Shown: positions 15,149 to 25,061, counted from the stretch's first letter. The stretch is DNA of 64,000 nucleotides from Rhodoplanes sp. Z2-YC6860 (GCF_001579845.1 NZ_CP007440.1:4734029-4798028); one strand, 5' to 3'. Program-made: numbers and translations. Notes: generated from the sequence alone by a model not told the origin.

Positions 15149-16327
15149 TTAGCTGGTTTTCTCGAAGATTTCCCGGCCGATCAGCATCCGGCGGATCTCG
15201 CTCGTGCCCGCCCCGATTTCGTAGAGCTTAGCGTCGCGGAGCAGTCGCCCGGTCGGATAGTCGTTGATGTAGCCGTTGCCGCCGAGGCACTGAATGGCAT
15301 CGAGCGCGATCTTGGTGGCTTGCTCGGCCGCATAGAGGATCGCGCCGGCGGCGTCCTCGCGCGTGGTGCGGCCGTCGTCGCAGGCGCGCGCCACGGCGTA
15401 GACATAGGCCTTGGCGGCGTTCATGCCGACATACATGTCGGCGAGCTTGCCCTGCATGAGCTGGAACGAACCGATCGGCTGGCCGAACTGCTTGCGCTCA
15501 TGCAGATACGGCACGACCACGTCGAGGGCCGCCTGCATGATGCCGAGCGGACCCGCCGCGAGCACCACGCGCTCGTAGTCGAGGCCGGACATCAGCACGT
15601 TGACGCCACCGCCGACATGGCCGAGCACGCTCTCCTCGGGCACCTCACAATCCTCGAACACCAGCTCGGCGGTGTCGGAGCCGCGCATGCCGAGCTTGTC
15701 GAGTTTCTGCGCCGTGGAGAAGCCCTTCATTCCCTTCTCGATCAGGAACGCCGTAATGCCACGGGGACCCGCACCCGGATCGGTCTTGGCATAGACCACC
15801 AGCGTGTTCGCTTCGGGCGCGTTGGTGATCCAGAACTTCGAGCCGTTGAGGACATAGCGGTCGCCCTTCTTCTCGGCGCGGGTGCGCATCGAGACCACGT
15901 CGGAGCCGGAGCCCGGCTCCGACATCGCCAGCGCGCCGACGTGTTCGCCGGAAATCAGCTTGGGCAGATACTTCTTGCGCTGCTCGTCGGTGCCGTTGCG
16001 GCGGATCTGATTGACGCAGAGATTGGAATGGGCGCCATAAGAAAGCCCGACCGCGGCCGAGCCGCGCGAGATCTCTTCCATGGCGACGCAATGGGCCAGA
16101 TAGCCCATGCCCGAGCCGCCGTATTCCTCTTCGACCGTGATGCCGTGCAGCCCCAGCGCGCCCATCTGCGGCCACAGATCGCGCGGAAACTTGTTGGTCT
16201 TGTCGATCTCGTCGGCGCGCGGCGCGATCTTGTCATCGGAGAAGCCGCGCGTGGTGTCGCGCAGCATGTCGATGTCCTCGCCAAGCCCGAAATCGAAGCC
16301 CTGCCAGGCATTGGGGATCATGCGCAC
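15149..16327 (-). CDS. ivd: Isovaleryl-CoA dehydrogenase
   Basis: A 392-residue acyl-CoA dehydrogenase. It has [56 protein letters not shown] and the C-terminal [36 protein letters not shown]. The glutamate in [17 protein letters not shown], between helices as in human isovaleryl-CoA dehydrogenase, and the [10 protein letters not shown] segment mark it as IVD and not a short-chain enzyme. It oxidises isovaleryl-CoA to 3-methylcrotonyl-CoA in leucine breakdown and passes electrons to ETF. The other leucine genes (methylcrotonyl-CoA carboxylase) are not in the window. Confidence 0.93.
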   Translation of the reverse strand: MRMIPNAWQGFDFGLGEDIDMLRDTTRGFSDDKIAPRADEIDKTNKFPRDLWPQMGALGLHGITVEEEYGGSGMGYLAHCVAMEEISRGSAAVGLSYGAHSNLCVNQIRRNGTDEQRKKYLPKLISGEHVGALAMSEPGSGSDVVSMRTRAEKKGDRYVLNGSKFWITNAPEANTLVVYAKTDPGAGPRGITAFLIEKGMKGFSTAQKLDKLGMRGSDTAELVFEDCEVPEESVLGHVGGGVNVLMSGLDYERVVLAAGPLGIMQAALDVVVPYLHERKQFGQPIGSFQLMQGKLADMYVGMNAAKAYVYAVARACDDGRTTREDAAGAILYAAEQATKIALDAIQCLGGNGYINDYPTGRLLRDAKLYEIGAGTSEIRRMLIGREIFEKTS

Positions 16328-16395
16328 GCTCCTTGGGAATGAGTGGCGGTTTTCCGCATTATAGGGCGGGGCGGCAGCCGAGTGTCAGCGGCAAA

Positions 16396-18204
16396 TCAAG
16401 CTGTGGCGCGGGCGGGCGCCGGGGCCGAGGCTTCCTCGACCAGCTTGTCGAGCGCCTCGCGCGGCGTGGGCCTGGCGAAAAGATAGCCCTGCATCTCGTT
16501 GCAGCCGGCAAGCCGCAGCAGCACGCGCTGCTCCTCGGTCTCGACGCCTTCGGCAAGCAAGGTCATGTTGAGCGCGCGGCCGAGCGCGACGATCGCCTGC
16601 ACCAGCGCCTGGCTCTCGGTGTCGCGCGCCAGCGGGTCGACAAAGCCTTTGTCGATCTTGAGCTTGTCGAACTTGAAGCGCTGCAGGTAGGTCAAGCTGG
16701 AATAGCCGGTGCCGAAGTCGTCGAGCGCAAGCTTGACGCCAAGGCCCTGCAGCCCGGCAAGCCGCGCCCTCGCCTCGTCCGGATTGTCGATCAGGACGCC
16801 TTCGGTCACTTCGAGAACCAGACGCGACGCCGGCACGCCGTATTCCTTCAGCAGCCCCGCCACAGTCTCGACCAGTCCCTGCGCCTTCACCTGAACCGGC
16901 GAAAGGTTGACCGACATGTAGAGGCTGGGCCAGCGCTTCAAATCCGTCAGCGCGCGGCGCAGCACGAACTCGCCGAGCTGCGGCATCAGTCCGCAGCGCT
17001 CAGCCACCGCGACGAAGCGGCTCGGCGGAATGGCGCCGCGCTCCGGATGGGTCCAGCGCAACAGCGCTTCGGCACCGAGCAGCCGGTGGCCGTCTGAGGA
17101 GACGATCGCCTGATAGTGCACGTCCAGCGATTTGGCTTCGATGGCGCGCCGGAGCTCACGTTCGAGGAAGCGGCGGTCGTCGAATTCGACGTCCATCGCC
17201 GGCGCGAACCGCAGCACGCCGCCGCGCTGCTTGCGCTTGGCTTCGCGCAGCGCGAGGTCCGCGCGGCGCATCAGTTCCTCACGGTTGCGTCCATCGCTCG
17301 GCACATGCGCAAGGCCCGCAGTGACGCCGACCTGCGCCGCCTGGCCGTCGATCCAATAGGGTCGCGCGAGCTCGGCGACCAGCGCCCCGATGCCCTTCTC
17401 GGCCACTTCCATGTCGGGGGCCCGCATCGCGACGGCGAACTCGTCGCCGTCGTAGCGGCCGCAAACGCCGTGGCCCGGGAGCTTTTCCTTGAGCCGCATG
17501 GCGATCCCGCGCAGTAGATCGTCGCCGATGCTGTGACCGAGGGCGTCGTTGACGTCTTTCAAGCCGTCGAGATCGAGGAACGCCAGTGTCACCACCTCGC
17601 CGTGATGGCGCTTCGCCAGCATCGCGTCGATCAGCTCGATCATCTTGCGGTGGTTCGGCAACCCGGTGAGCATGTCCTCGTGAGCGAGCTGCCACGCGAG
17701 GCGCTCGCTCTTGCCGAGATCGCGCACGGTGCGGCGGATCTGCCAGAACGCCAGGCCGGCAAAGCCCACCAGGAAGATCGCTGTCAGCGCGGCCAGCGGG
17801 CGAAGCTCGCCGAGCGCGTCGCTCATGGTGTTATTCGGCACCCAGGAGAACCAACCGACGATGCGGCCATGGGCGTCCAGCACCGACTGGACCTCGCGCT
17901 CGTCCTCGACCGGCTCGTTCTCGAAGCGCAGATCCTTCAGGCCGGCGGTGCGTTCGATGGCCTGAATGCGGCGGGGATCGAGCTTATAGAAATCCGCGCC
18001 TGAATTGCGCAGGTCCTCGATGGCGCCGAGCAGCGCCCCACGTCGCTCCACCCCCTGCTGCTCATCGGCCTGATGAACCAGCGCATTGCCGACGATCCCG
18101 CAGAAAAACGCGGCGCTGACCACGAACAGCGCAAGGGTCGCCACGAGGCGCGGCGTCCACAGCCGGCGCCCGGGCGCCGGCCGGGCGGGTAACGCGATAC
18201 TCAT
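16396..18204 (-). CDS. Membrane GGDEF-EAL protein, probable c-di-GMP phosphodiesterase
   Basis: A 602-residue protein. A first membrane helix (about 25-48), a periplasmic loop and a second helix (about 130-152) precede a GGDEF domain and a C-terminal EAL domain. The GGDEF motif reads YDGDEF, and no RxxD inhibitory site precedes it, so cyclase activity is doubtful. The EAL domain is complete: EALLRW, NLSPVQ, EVTEG, DDFGTGYSS, KIDKGFV, AEGVE and QGY. It probably degrades c-di-GMP in response to a periplasmic cue. ATG at 18204 preferred over a TTG at 18219. Confidence 0.92.
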   Translation of the reverse strand: MSIALPARPAPGRRLWTPRLVATLALFVVSAAFFCGIVGNALVHQADEQQGVERRGALLGAIEDLRNSGADFYKLDPRRIQAIERTAGLKDLRFENEPVEDEREVQSVLDAHGRIVGWFSWVPNNTMSDALGELRPLAALTAIFLVGFAGLAFWQIRRTVRDLGKSERLAWQLAHEDMLTGLPNHRKMIELIDAMLAKRHHGEVVTLAFLDLDGLKDVNDALGHSIGDDLLRGIAMRLKEKLPGHGVCGRYDGDEFAVAMRAPDMEVAEKGIGALVAELARPYWIDGQAAQVGVTAGLAHVPSDGRNREELMRRADLALREAKRKQRGGVLRFAPAMDVEFDDRRFLERELRRAIEAKSLDVHYQAIVSSDGHRLLGAEALLRWTHPERGAIPPSRFVAVAERCGLMPQLGEFVLRRALTDLKRWPSLYMSVNLSPVQVKAQGLVETVAGLLKEYGVPASRLVLEVTEGVLIDNPDEARARLAGLQGLGVKLALDDFGTGYSSLTYLQRFKFDKLKIDKGFVDPLARDTESQALVQAIVALGRALNMTLLAEGVETEEQRVLLRLAGCNEMQGYLFARPTPREALDKLVEEASAPAPARATA

Positions 18205-18283
18205 GCTAACGCCGTCCAACTCACCCCAGACACACCCGGAACGGAACCCTAGGGGAGCTTGGTTAACGGGGCGTCAGCGCGGG

Positions 18284-19690
18284 CTATTTCAGGCCGAACC
18301 AGACCGTCGCGATGGTCAGGAAGGCAAAGAAGCCGACCACGTCCGTCACCGTGGTGACGAACGGGCTCGACGCCACGGCAGGATCGACCTTGAGCCGGTA
18401 AAGGCCCAGCGGAATCAGAATGCCGCCCAGCGCCGCGGCAACCATGTTGCAGATCATGGCCAGCCCGATGACGACGCCAAGCCCGGGCATCCTGAACCAG
18501 GCCATGGCCGCGACACCCGTGATCACCGCGAAGGCCAGGCCGTTGACGACGCCGACCAGCAGCTCGCGGATGATGACGCGCCAGGCATTGGCATCGGTCA
18601 GCTCCTGGGTGGCGAGCGCCCGCACCGCGACTGTCATGGTTTGGGTGGTGGCATTGCCGCCCTGGCTCGCCACGATCGGGGCGAGCACCGCAAGCGCCAC
18701 CATCTTTTCCAATTGCCCTTCGAACAGGCCGAGCACCGACGATGCCAGGAACGCGGTGGCGAGATTGACCGACAGCCAGCTGAAGCGGCTCTTGGCCGTG
18801 GTCCAGACCGAGTCCGAAAGCTCTTCGCTCGCGGTCACGCCGCCGAGGGCCTTGATGTCCTCGTCGGCCTCCTCCTCGATGACGTCGACGATATCGTCGA
18901 ACGTCAGCACGCCGACCAGCCGCTCGTCGTCGTCGACCACCGGCGCAGCGACCAGGTTATAACGCTCGAACATGCGCGCGACCTCGGCGCGGTCTTCGGT
19001 CGCCAACACCCGGCGGCGGTCCGGGTCCATCAATTCCGACAGCGGCACCGGCCGCTTGGTCCGAAGGAGCCGGTCGAGCGCCACGGCGCCGAGCAGCTTG
19101 CCGCCGTCGTCGACCACGTAGAGCTCGAAGAAGCGGTCCGGCAGCTCTTCGGTCTCGCGCAGATGGTCGATCGCGTCGCCAACCGTCCAGCTCGGCGGCG
19201 CCGCGATGAACTCGGTCTGCATCCGACGGCCGGCGGACTCCTCCGGATAAAGCAGCAGCTTTTCCAGCGGCACGCGCTCGTCCGGCGGCAGCTTGCGCAG
19301 GACCTCGACCTGCTCCTCGCGTGGCAGGTCTTCGAGAATGTAGGCGGCATCGTCGGAATCGAGCTCCCGGACGCCCTCGGCCACGGTGGTCGGCGGCAGC
19401 TCTTCGAGGATTTCCTCGCGGACGGTGTCGTCGACCTCGGTCAGCGCCGTGAAGTCGAACTCGCGGCCCATCAGCGCGACGAAGCGCGGCCGCATTTCGG
19501 CATCGAGCGCCTCGATCAGCGCGCCGGTGTCGGACTCATGCAGGTCGCCGGCGAGCGCCTGGACACCCTCGGCGTCGCGGCGCTCGATGCAGTCGATGAC
19601 CTTCTCGACGAACCCGGGGCGGACCGCGCCGTCCTCGTCGCGAAATTCGTCGGCCGGTGCGGCTGCGCTCTGGTCTTTGAGGTCCAGCAT
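18284..19690 (-). CDS. mgtE: Magnesium transporter MgtE
   Basis: A 468-residue protein with the complete MgtE layout. The N-domain (about 40-140) contains DDAAYILEDLPREEQVEVLRKLP. Two CBS domains follow (about 145-270; VDDGGKLLGAVALDRLL, VVDDDERLVGVLTFDDIVDVIEEEADED). The C-terminal part has five membrane helices with ASQGGNATTQTMTVAVRAL, the conserved pore-region segment. It imports Mg2+ down its gradient, with the N/CBS domains acting as the Mg sensor gate. It diverges from a deacetylase gene across about 150 bp. Confidence 0.95.
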   Translation of the reverse strand: MLDLKDQSAAAPADEFRDEDGAVRPGFVEKVIDCIERRDAEGVQALAGDLHESDTGALIEALDAEMRPRFVALMGREFDFTALTEVDDTVREEILEELPPTTVAEGVRELDSDDAAYILEDLPREEQVEVLRKLPPDERVPLEKLLLYPEESAGRRMQTEFIAAPPSWTVGDAIDHLRETEELPDRFFELYVVDDGGKLLGAVALDRLLRTKRPVPLSELMDPDRRRVLATEDRAEVARMFERYNLVAAPVVDDDERLVGVLTFDDIVDVIEEEADEDIKALGGVTASEELSDSVWTTAKSRFSWLSVNLATAFLASSVLGLFEGQLEKMVALAVLAPIVASQGGNATTQTMTVAVRALATQELTDANAWRVIIRELLVGVVNGLAFAVITGVAAMAWFRMPGLGVVIGLAMICNMVAAALGGILIPLGLYRLKVDPAVASSPFVTTVTDVVGFFAFLTIATVWFGLK

Positions 19691-19839
19691 GCCTTCACGC
19701 CGCTCCGCACGCGGTGAATGGAGGGTTGTCCGGGGCTTTTACGATGCAGCATTAACGCTGGCAATTGCGAAGCTGCGATTTCACCACCGCACGTCTTGCT
19801 TTCGGAGTTTCGCTCGGCCCATTTTGCAGTGAAGGCGCG

Positions 19840-20619
19840 ATGATGATCCGAAAATCCGTACAGCCTGCGCTCGCCGCGGCCCTGCTGGCACTGCTTCCGG
19901 CGCTCGCGAGCGCCGCCGATTGCCCGGGCAATCCGGATGCGCTCGGCACTGCACGAGTTCTCACCGTCGATCCAGCGACGACACCCGCTGTCGGCCGCAA
20001 GCATTTTCCAGTGACGTTGCCGCTGCAGCCCAACGAGATCGTGCTGACCTTCGACGACGGACCTTGGCCCGGCACCACCGACGCGGTGCTCGCCGCGCTC
20101 CGCCACGAATGCGTCAAGGCCACCTTCTTCATGCTCGGCCGGAACGCCACTGCGCATCCGGCGCTCGCCAAGAAGGTGCTGACGGACGGCCATACCGTCG
20201 CCTACCACACCTACTCGCATCCGCTTTTGAACCGCATGAGCGTCGGGCGGGCCGAGGCCGAGATCGACCGCGGCTTCGCGGCGATCGATCAGGCGGTCTA
20301 TGGCAGCGGCAGCAGCACACCCAAGATAACGCCCAAGACGCCGTTCTTCCGCTTTCCGGGTTTTGCTTCGAGCCCCGCGCTCATTGAGCTCCTCGCCAAG
20401 CGCCACATCACGGTGTTCGGCGCCGACCTCTGGGCGAGCGACTGGAACCGGATGCGACCCGACCACGAGCGAACGCTGGTGCTGGAGCGGCTCGCCAAGA
20501 CCCACGGCGGCATCCTGCTGTTCCACGACACGCAGGCACAGACCGCGAAGATGCTGCCCGCTCTGCTGCGCGATCTGAAGCGGCAAGGCTATCGCATCGT
20601 CCATGTGGTGGCGCGTTAA
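19840..20619 (+). CDS. Exported polysaccharide deacetylase (NodB fold)
   Basis: A 259-residue protein. A signal peptide ends at ALASA-AD near residue 27. The NodB domain has LTFDDGPWPGTTDAVL (metal-binding Asp pair), the HxxxH zinc site in YHTYSHPLLNR, FRFPGF and GGILLFHDTQAQT (catalytic His region). It should remove acetyl groups from a polysaccharide or peptidoglycan in the periplasm. ATG at 19840 is preceded by GAAGG; a longer in-frame start is unlikely because it lies before the signal peptide. It converges with the next gene; the 79-bp gap has a short GC dyad but no T-run. Confidence 0.88.
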   Translation: MMIRKSVQPALAAALLALLPALASAADCPGNPDALGTARVLTVDPATTPAVGRKHFPVTLPLQPNEIVLTFDDGPWPGTTDAVLAALRHECVKATFFMLGRNATAHPALAKKVLTDGHTVAYHTYSHPLLNRMSVGRAEAEIDRGFAAIDQAVYGSGSSTPKITPKTPFFRFPGFASSPALIELLAKRHITVFGADLWASDWNRMRPDHERTLVLERLAKTHGGILLFHDTQAQTAKMLPALLRDLKRQGYRIVHVVAR

Positions 20620-20698
20620 GCGCGCCCCTTCACACGCCCGGCAAGCCCGTCACCACGGACCCGGCGGCTCGCCGGCCGGCGTTCAATGGGCCGAGGCG

Positions 20699-21877
20699 CT
20701 ACGCCAATTCGACGGTCAGCGGATTGTACGAATAGAGCCAGCGGTTGCGATCCTCGCCCTCGTCCTTCTTGGCGAAGCGGGCGCGGATTTCGGCTTCCGA
20801 CTTGAGATGGAACAGCTCGCGGTTGGCGCTCGACTGCAGCACGATCTTGGCGGTCCGGTCGACGCGGGCGCGCTGATAGATCTGCAGCGCATCGGCAATC
20901 GAATCCGTCATCGCCAGCGCGCGTGTCAGCACCGCGCCGTCCTCGATCGACATCGCCGCACCCTGGGCGAGATATGGCAGCGTCGGATGCGCGGCGTCAC
21001 CGAGCAGCGTGACGCGCTTCGTGCTCCAGTTGCGGATCGGCGGGCGGTTGAACAACGCCCACAGATAGCACTGGTCTTTGTCGGCGGCGTCGATGATGGC
21101 CTGGATCGCCGGATGCCAGCCCTCGAACTGGGCCTTGAACTCGGCCCACGGCCGCCTGGTGGTCCAGGACTCCTCCGAGATCTCCTCGGTCTCGACGCAC
21201 CCCACCAGATTCAGCAGCGTGCCTTCACGCAGATAGTAACAGACCACGTGGCCTTCCGGGCCCATGAACACCGACATGACCCGTTCCAGCAGGTCCTGCG
21301 GCAGCCGGCTGGTCGGCACCACAAGCCGCCACGCCGAGTCGCCGGTGTAGGTCGCGGGCGCCGCGCCGAACATCTGGGCGCGCACCACGGACTTCACCCC
21401 ATCGGCGCCGATCAGGATGTCGCCCTTGACCGACGGCTGGCCGGCCAGATGCAATTCGACGCCGTCCGCGGTTTCGGTGAACCCGGTCACCCGCTGGTTG
21501 AGGCGCACCACGTCCGGATCGGCCTGCCGGGCCCGAGCCGCGAGGATCTCGTGGAGGTCGGCACGATGAAGCTGCGTGTAAGGTGCCCCGTGTAACTCTT
21601 CCTGGGACAAGGAAAATCGCTGAATGACCTCGCCGGTGTCATGAAGCCGGAACACATAGGCTTCGGGCTTCACCCCGACGGCCAGCAGCCGGTCCTCGAT
21701 GCCGAGGTGCCGCATGACATGCATGGCATTAGCACTGACCTGGATGCCCGCGCCGATTTCGCCGAGCTGCGCGGCCTGCTCGTAGATTTCGACCTTATGT
21801 CCGGCTTTCATCAGGCAGGCGGCGGCGGTCAGCCCGCCGAGGCCCGCACCGGCGATGAGGATACGATACTGCTTCAT
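20699..21877 (-). CDS. FAD-dependent monooxygenase (aromatic hydroxylase type)
   Basis: A 392-residue group A flavoprotein monooxygenase. The FAD dinucleotide motif is GAGLGGLTAAACL at residues 9-21, the DG motif is LIGADGVKSVVR, and the ribityl-binding GDAAHPTLPYLAQGAAMSIEDG lies near 290. It resembles 3-hydroxybenzoate 6-hydroxylase and salicylate hydroxylase. It uses NAD(P)H and O2 to hydroxylate an aromatic acid; the substrate is not determinable. No ring-cleavage genes are adjacent. It is a monocistronic leftward gene between the deacetylase and tRNA-Leu. Confidence 0.88.
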   Translation of the reverse strand: MKQYRILIAGAGLGGLTAAACLMKAGHKVEIYEQAAQLGEIGAGIQVSANAMHVMRHLGIEDRLLAVGVKPEAYVFRLHDTGEVIQRFSLSQEELHGAPYTQLHRADLHEILAARARQADPDVVRLNQRVTGFTETADGVELHLAGQPSVKGDILIGADGVKSVVRAQMFGAAPATYTGDSAWRLVVPTSRLPQDLLERVMSVFMGPEGHVVCYYLREGTLLNLVGCVETEEISEESWTTRRPWAEFKAQFEGWHPAIQAIIDAADKDQCYLWALFNRPPIRNWSTKRVTLLGDAAHPTLPYLAQGAAMSIEDGAVLTRALAMTDSIADALQIYQRARVDRTAKIVLQSSANRELFHLKSEAEIRARFAKKDEGEDRNRWLYSYNPLTVELA

Positions 21878-21999
21878 GTTCCAGGGTTCAGCCCGACTGC
21901 CATCGGCTCGGTCCTAGCACAGCGCCGGGATGCCTAGGACCCGGCCGCACTGCAGCCCGACTGCGCTCAAACGGCGCGCCGGGGGTGATTTCAAGTGAG

Positions 22000-22084
22000 T
22001 GGTGCGGTCAAGAGGACTCGAACCTCCACGGGTTGCCCCGCTAGCACCTCAAGCTAGTGCGTCTACCAATTCCGCCATGACCGC
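22000..22084 (-). tRNA. tRNA-Leu (anticodon GAG)
   Basis: On the minus strand, a class II tRNA of 85 nt including an encoded CCA. The acceptor 5' arm GCGGTCA pairs with TGACCGC before ACCA; the anticodon stem CTAGC/GCTAG holds the loop TTGAGGT with anticodon GAG; GGTTCGAGTCC gives the T arm. A variable arm lies between. Confidence 0.95.
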
Positions 22085-22224
22085 TTAGGAAGACGCCAGC
22101 CGAACCGGCCAACGCCAAGGCGTGCGCGATGTAACAAATCAGGCCACGCCATACAAGGGCGGTATTTCCGGCCCTGTGAGCCGAAAAATGCCGATCCCTC
22201 ACCTATATAGACTGGCTGTTGGGG

Positions 22225-22467
22225 TCAGCGGCTGTCGGCCGGGCGCGGCAGCAGCGACTTGACCTCGATCGCGATCCGGTTGCCCTGGACCACCACGGTG
22301 CCCTTGGCGACCGGGAAGTTGTTGGCGAGGATTTTGACCTCATCGTTCTCAGTGGCGTCCAGCTCGATAATGGCGCCGCGGCCGAGGCGGAGCACCTGGT
22401 GGACGGGCATGTCGGTTGCTCCCAACACCACTGCGATGTCGAGGGAGACGTTGTCGATGTGGGCCAT
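22225..22467 (-). CDS. fliN: Short FliN-type flagellar motor switch / SpoA-domain protein
   Basis: An 80-residue protein that is almost only a SpoA (FliN/FliM C-terminal) domain: VLGATDMPVHQVLRLGRGAIIELD, then VKILANNFPVAKGTVVVQGNRIAIEV. This matches FliN of the flagellar C-ring closely. Canonical FliN is longer (about 110-140 residues), so the N-terminal extension is missing. It stands apart from any flagellar cluster, 62 bp divergent from lipB. It could be a genuine minimal FliN encoded away from its locus, or a type III secretion homologue. Confidence 0.75.
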   Translation of the reverse strand: MAHIDNVSLDIAVVLGATDMPVHQVLRLGRGAIIELDATENDEVKILANNFPVAKGTVVVQGNRIAIEVKSLLPRPADSR

Positions 22468-22529
22468 TCGAATCCTTAGCGCTCATGCGTGCTGCGATAG
22501 ACCGATGGTCAACATGGTATGGTGAATGA

Positions 22530-23246
22530 GTGGTTAACACGCGATCCCTCTCAGCCTTGACGCTGCCCGACCGGGCCTTGGCGGCACCTTTGGGCCCGCC
22601 GGCCGAGTGGCGCGTCAGCGACGCGCCGGTCGCCTACGAGGCGGCACTCGCCGCGATGGACGAGCGCGTCGCGGCGATCGTTTCGGGAACGGCCCCGGAA
22701 ATGGTCTGGCTCCTGGAGCATCCGCCGCTCTACACGGCCGGCACCAGCGCCAAGCCCGAAGACCTGGTCGAGGCGCGCTTCCCGGTGCACCAGACCGGCC
22801 GCGGCGGGCAGTTCACCTATCACGGCCCCGGCCAGCGCGTGGCCTACGCGATGCTCGACCTCAACCGGCGGAGGCCCGACGTGCGGGCCTATGTGGCGGC
22901 GCTCGAGGAATGGATCATTCGCACGCTCGCGACATTCAACGTGCGTGGCGAGCGGCGCGAGGACCGCGTCGGCGTCTGGGTGCGGCGGCCGGACAAGGGC
23001 CCGGGCTTCGAGGACAAGATCGCGGCGATCGGCATTCGCGTCCGCAAATGGGTGACGCTGCATGGCATCGCCATCAACGTCGAGCCGGAGCTCACGCACT
23101 TCACCGGCATCGTACCCTGCGGGGTGTCCGAGCAGCGCTACGGCGTCACGAGCCTCACAGACCTCGGTCTGCCGGTGAGCATGGCCGAGGTCGACATGAT
23201 GCTGCGGCGTGAGTTCGAGGCCGTGTTCGGGCCGACCACGGGTTAA
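22530..23246 (+). CDS. lipB: Lipoyl(octanoyl) transferase LipB
   Basis: A 238-residue enzyme that moves octanoyl from acyl carrier protein to lipoyl domains, the first step of lipoate synthesis. [12 protein letters not shown] is at residues 91-102, the catalytic Lys is in KIAAIGIRV (163) and the catalytic Cys in GIVPCGVS (197). Length fits the alphaproteobacterial type. GTG start at 22530. The stop overlaps the end of the convergent tautomerase gene. Confidence 0.95.
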   Translation: MVNTRSLSALTLPDRALAAPLGPPAEWRVSDAPVAYEAALAAMDERVAAIVSGTAPEMVWLLEHPPLYTAGTSAKPEDLVEARFPVHQTGRGGQFTYHGPGQRVAYAMLDLNRRRPDVRAYVAALEEWIIRTLATFNVRGERREDRVGVWVRRPDKGPGFEDKIAAIGIRVRKWVTLHGIAINVEPELTHFTGIVPCGVSEQRYGVTSLTDLGLPVSMAEVDMMLRREFEAVFGPTTG

Positions 23247-23668
23247 GCCGCAGCAGCCACCGGCACCGCGAGCTTTCCGGCGATGTAGCGCCGCTCCTGC
23301 GTCAATCCGCCGAAGCCGTAGGCATCGCCGCGAACCTCATGGACGTGGGCGTAGCTCTCCTCGTGCAGCGGCCCGAGCAGCCGGCCCATGGTCTTGAAGG
23401 TCTCAGCCAGAAACCGGGCCTTCTCGTCCTTGGTGTTGGTGCCCTCGGTGATGTGGATATCGAGCCAGAAGCTCGCGAGACCCGCATCGGCCAGCGAGCG
23501 GCCGCCGACGAACCAGTCTTCCGGATCGACGCGCTGGACGATCAAAGCTGTGACCTTCGGGTCCTTGCCCAGAATGGTCGATGACAGCCTGGTGACCTCG
23601 GCCGCGATTTCGGCCTTGGCGGCGAGCTTGTCGTGGTTGCTGGCGTAGGTGACGGTGATGAGCGGCAT
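23243..23668 (-). CDS. Tautomerase-family protein (4-oxalocrotonate tautomerase-like)
   Basis: A 141-residue protein beginning [10 protein letters not shown], giving the amino-terminal proline that is the catalytic base of the 4-OT superfamily. The length is about twice that of 4-OT (about 62), so it may carry two beta-alpha-beta units, as in MSAD/CaaD-like members. DPEDWFVGG resembles the family loop. The ATG at 23668 was chosen because Pro must follow Met. It diverges from a LysR-type regulator gene across 84 bp. Confidence 0.8.
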   Translation of the reverse strand: MPLITVTYASNHDKLAAKAEIAAEVTRLSSTILGKDPKVTALIVQRVDPEDWFVGGRSLADAGLASFWLDIHITEGTNTKDEKARFLAETFKTMGRLLGPLHEESYAHVHEVRGDAYGFGGLTQERRYIAGKLAVPVAAAA

Positions 23669-23752
23669 GACAGCCTCCTTTGTTGGTGGACTTGAACTTA
23701 GTCCGCCGATTATCATTTCAGTATCTCATTGCTCACGATAACAGTGATAACG

Positions 23753-24622
23753 ATGCGAAATGATACGCCTGCCCTCGACATCGACGCGGTCCGCGCCTTC
23801 GCGCTGGTCGCCGAGTTGCAAAGCTTCACCCGTGCCGCACAGGCCACCGCAACCACGCAGTCGGCGGTCAGCCTCAAGTTGAAGCGCCTGGAAACCCGTC
23901 TAGCCGCGCGACTCGTCGAGCGCACGCCCCGCCTCGTGCGCCTCACCCCAGAAGGTGCGACGTTCCTCGACCGTGCCCGCGAATTGCTAGCCGCCCATGA
24001 CCGCGCGCTCAGCATCGAGCAGGCCCCGCCGCGGCGGCTGTCGCTCGGCGTCAGCGACCACGCGGCGGGTCCGCTGCTTCCTGAGCTCATCGCCCGCATC
24101 AACGATTTCGATCCTCAACTCGGCCTCGAGGTCGCGATCGACTTCTCTCACACGCTCCTGGAAAAATTCGACGACGGCCGGTTCGATGCGGTGATCGTGC
24201 GCCGCGAAGGCTCGCGGCGCGGCGGCGAGGTGCTGGGCGAAGATGCCTTTAGCTGGTTCGCAGCGCCGGCGTTCCGGCGCAAGGCCGGCGACAAGCTCAA
24301 GCTCGCGATGCTCGCCGCACCTTGCGGTGTGCGGGCGCATGCGATCCGCGCGCTCAACAAGGCCAGGATCGACTGGGTCGAGGCCTTCACCGGCGGCGGC
24401 GTCACGGCGATCGCTGCCGCGATCTCGTCGGGGCTGGCGGTTGCGCCGCTCGCCCGACGCATCGCTCCTCCCGGCACCAGCGATCTGGGACCGGCACTGT
24501 CGCTGCCAGAACTCGGCCGCTCCAAGGTGATGCTCTACTCGCGCGTCGCCGATCCCAGGAACCGTGCCGCGCTGCGCATGGTGGCAGCAGCCTTCCGCGG
24601 CTCTGTCGGCAGATCAGCATAG
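23753..24622 (+). CDS. LysR-family transcriptional regulator
   Basis: A 289-residue LTTR. The N-terminal winged HTH (ALDIDAVRAFALVAELQSFTRAAQATATTQSAVSLKLKRLE) precedes a periplasmic-binding-like effector domain (RRLSLGVSDHAAGPLLPELIARINDF onward). ATG at 23753 was preferred; a TTG/ATG at 23729 is also in frame. It faces the tautomerase gene divergently, so that gene is the probable target. The intergenic DNA has TTATC/GATAA dyad elements but no clear T-N11-A box. Confidence 0.88.
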   Translation: MRNDTPALDIDAVRAFALVAELQSFTRAAQATATTQSAVSLKLKRLETRLAARLVERTPRLVRLTPEGATFLDRARELLAAHDRALSIEQAPPRRLSLGVSDHAAGPLLPELIARINDFDPQLGLEVAIDFSHTLLEKFDDGRFDAVIVRREGSRRGGEVLGEDAFSWFAAPAFRRKAGDKLKLAMLAAPCGVRAHAIRALNKARIDWVEAFTGGGVTAIAAAISSGLAVAPLARRIAPPGTSDLGPALSLPELGRSKVMLYSRVADPRNRAALRMVAAAFRGSVGRSA

Positions 24623-24727
24623 CATCGGAACACGCGGAAACATTTTCCACGCCTGGCGTTACAGCGACGGCGCGAGGCCTCCTCCGGGGCCGTTATCGTA
24701 AACGCGCGTTAAGGCGTGAGGCTTGTC

Positions 24728-25057
24728 ATGCGTATCCGCATCATCCTGCTCGCGTGCCTTCTTTTCATCGTCACCGCGCCCGCGGTCCGAGCCGACACCG
24801 CGATCGGCACCAAATGGCGGCCGATCGCCTTGGATCAGGGCAACTGCATGTCTTATGCCCGGATGGCGATCTTCCGGCTCGGCTTCTACAAGTCGGATCC
24901 TGGATCGCAGACCATGTCCGGCAAGAAAGGCGAGTACACCGCGTCGATCCGTTGCATATCGGACAACCAACTCGTGTTCTTCATTATCGCCGGGCCGTCG
25001 CCGGACGTGGTCGCGAACTACCTGAACATTCTCTACAGCCAGTTCGGCGTGATGTAG
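24728..25057 (+). CDS. Small exported protein of unknown function
   Basis: A 109-residue protein. The signal peptide is IRIILLACLLFIVTAPAVRA-D. The mature part of about 85 residues has two cysteines (GNCMSYARM, IRCISDNQ) that could form a disulphide. No family recognised. It ends a few bases from the convergent acylphosphatase gene. Confidence 0.65.
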   Translation: MRIRIILLACLLFIVTAPAVRADTAIGTKWRPIALDQGNCMSYARMAIFRLGFYKSDPGSQTMSGKKGEYTASIRCISDNQLVFFIIAGPSPDVVANYLNILYSQFGVM

Positions 25058-25061
25058 CGCG

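Noticed and set aside
20661-20675. Terminator between the deacetylase and monooxygenase genes
   Set aside because: There is a CCGGCG/CGCCGG dyad but only 6 bp and no T-run on either strand.
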